Shown: one piece after another, positions 13,198 through 13,222 of the stretch
Layout of the letters: the number at the start of each line of letters is the position of its first letter
How positions within the stretch are numbered: the stretch's first letter is position 1
Source: an uncultured Oscillospiraceae bacterium
Lineage (GTDB): Bacteria > Bacillota > Clostridia > Oscillospirales > Oscillospiraceae
Length of the DNA: 13,222 nucleotides
Direction: 5' to 3'
NCBI GenBank assembly: GCA_900756715.1
Contig: CAAELC010000051.1
Coordinates: 1-13,222 of the forward strand
Position numbers and translations under genes: made by a program
The notes under the pieces: model-generated
What the model was told of the DNA's origin: nothing
The model's database searches: none
What the model saw: the letters and a program-made list of their open reading frames with translations, nothing else

Positions 13198-13222
13198 TGA
13201 TGACCACGGGGAACTGCATATA

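Noticed and set aside
13031..13219. Minus-strand open frame of 62 codons
   Set aside because: It is antisense to tRNA-Gln and its promoter; the GFEPSHTES-type peptide is a tRNA artefact.

Overview
The window looks like chromosomal DNA from a gut-type Clostridia (Bacillota), most like an Oscillospiraceae/Ruminococcaceae member. The signs are moderately GC-rich genes with AGGAGG ribosome sites, consensus sigma-A promoters, a permease/ATPase/two-component operon typical of Clostridia, CCA-encoding tRNA genes, and AT-rich pyrimidine-biased intergenic DNA. The genus is an inference from style; no rRNA is present.

Region 1 (1-5500, minus strand) is an operon: MacB-type ABC ATPase, large FtsX/MacB-like permease, OmpR-type response regulator, sensor histidine kinase. 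A strong promoter (TTGAAA-N17-TATAAT) precedes it, with a palindromic operator just downstream of the -10. The transport genes look intact. The two-component pair carries several lesions: the regulator lacks its N-terminal ~30 residues and about 13-14 internal residues, and the kinase has a one-base frameshift in a homopolymer cluster plus an altered G2 box. The permease has an unusual extracytoplasmic region with ten Phe and then ten Tyr spaced exactly every four residues.

Region 2 (5540-8740, plus strand) is a nickel-pincer nucleotide (NPN) cofactor operon: a CsoR-family sensor, larE, larB and a single-ORF larC, from a perfect TTGACA-N17-TATAAT promoter to a strong terminator. The sensor matches the His-Cys-His-Cys fingerprint of the nickel sensor InrS, so nickel may control cofactor synthesis. 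No lactate racemase (larA) is present.

Region 3 (8840-11930) holds yedF, a DUF3343 gene and a class V aminotransferase (cysteine desulfurase/selenocysteine lyase-like) in a tightly coupled plus-strand operon. It converges on a TSUP-family sulfite/sulfonate-type exporter across a shared bidirectional terminator. This is a sulfur/selenium mobilisation module beside an operon whose LarE needs sulfur.

Region 4 (11930-13222) has no convincing protein gene. It contains tRNA-Thr(CGT), tRNA-Pro(GGG) and tRNA-Gln(CTG) with their promoters and terminators, a cluster of five same-orientation DnaA boxes in AT-rich DNA (candidate replication origin or DnaA-binding locus), and a segment of nested inverted repeats of unknown function.
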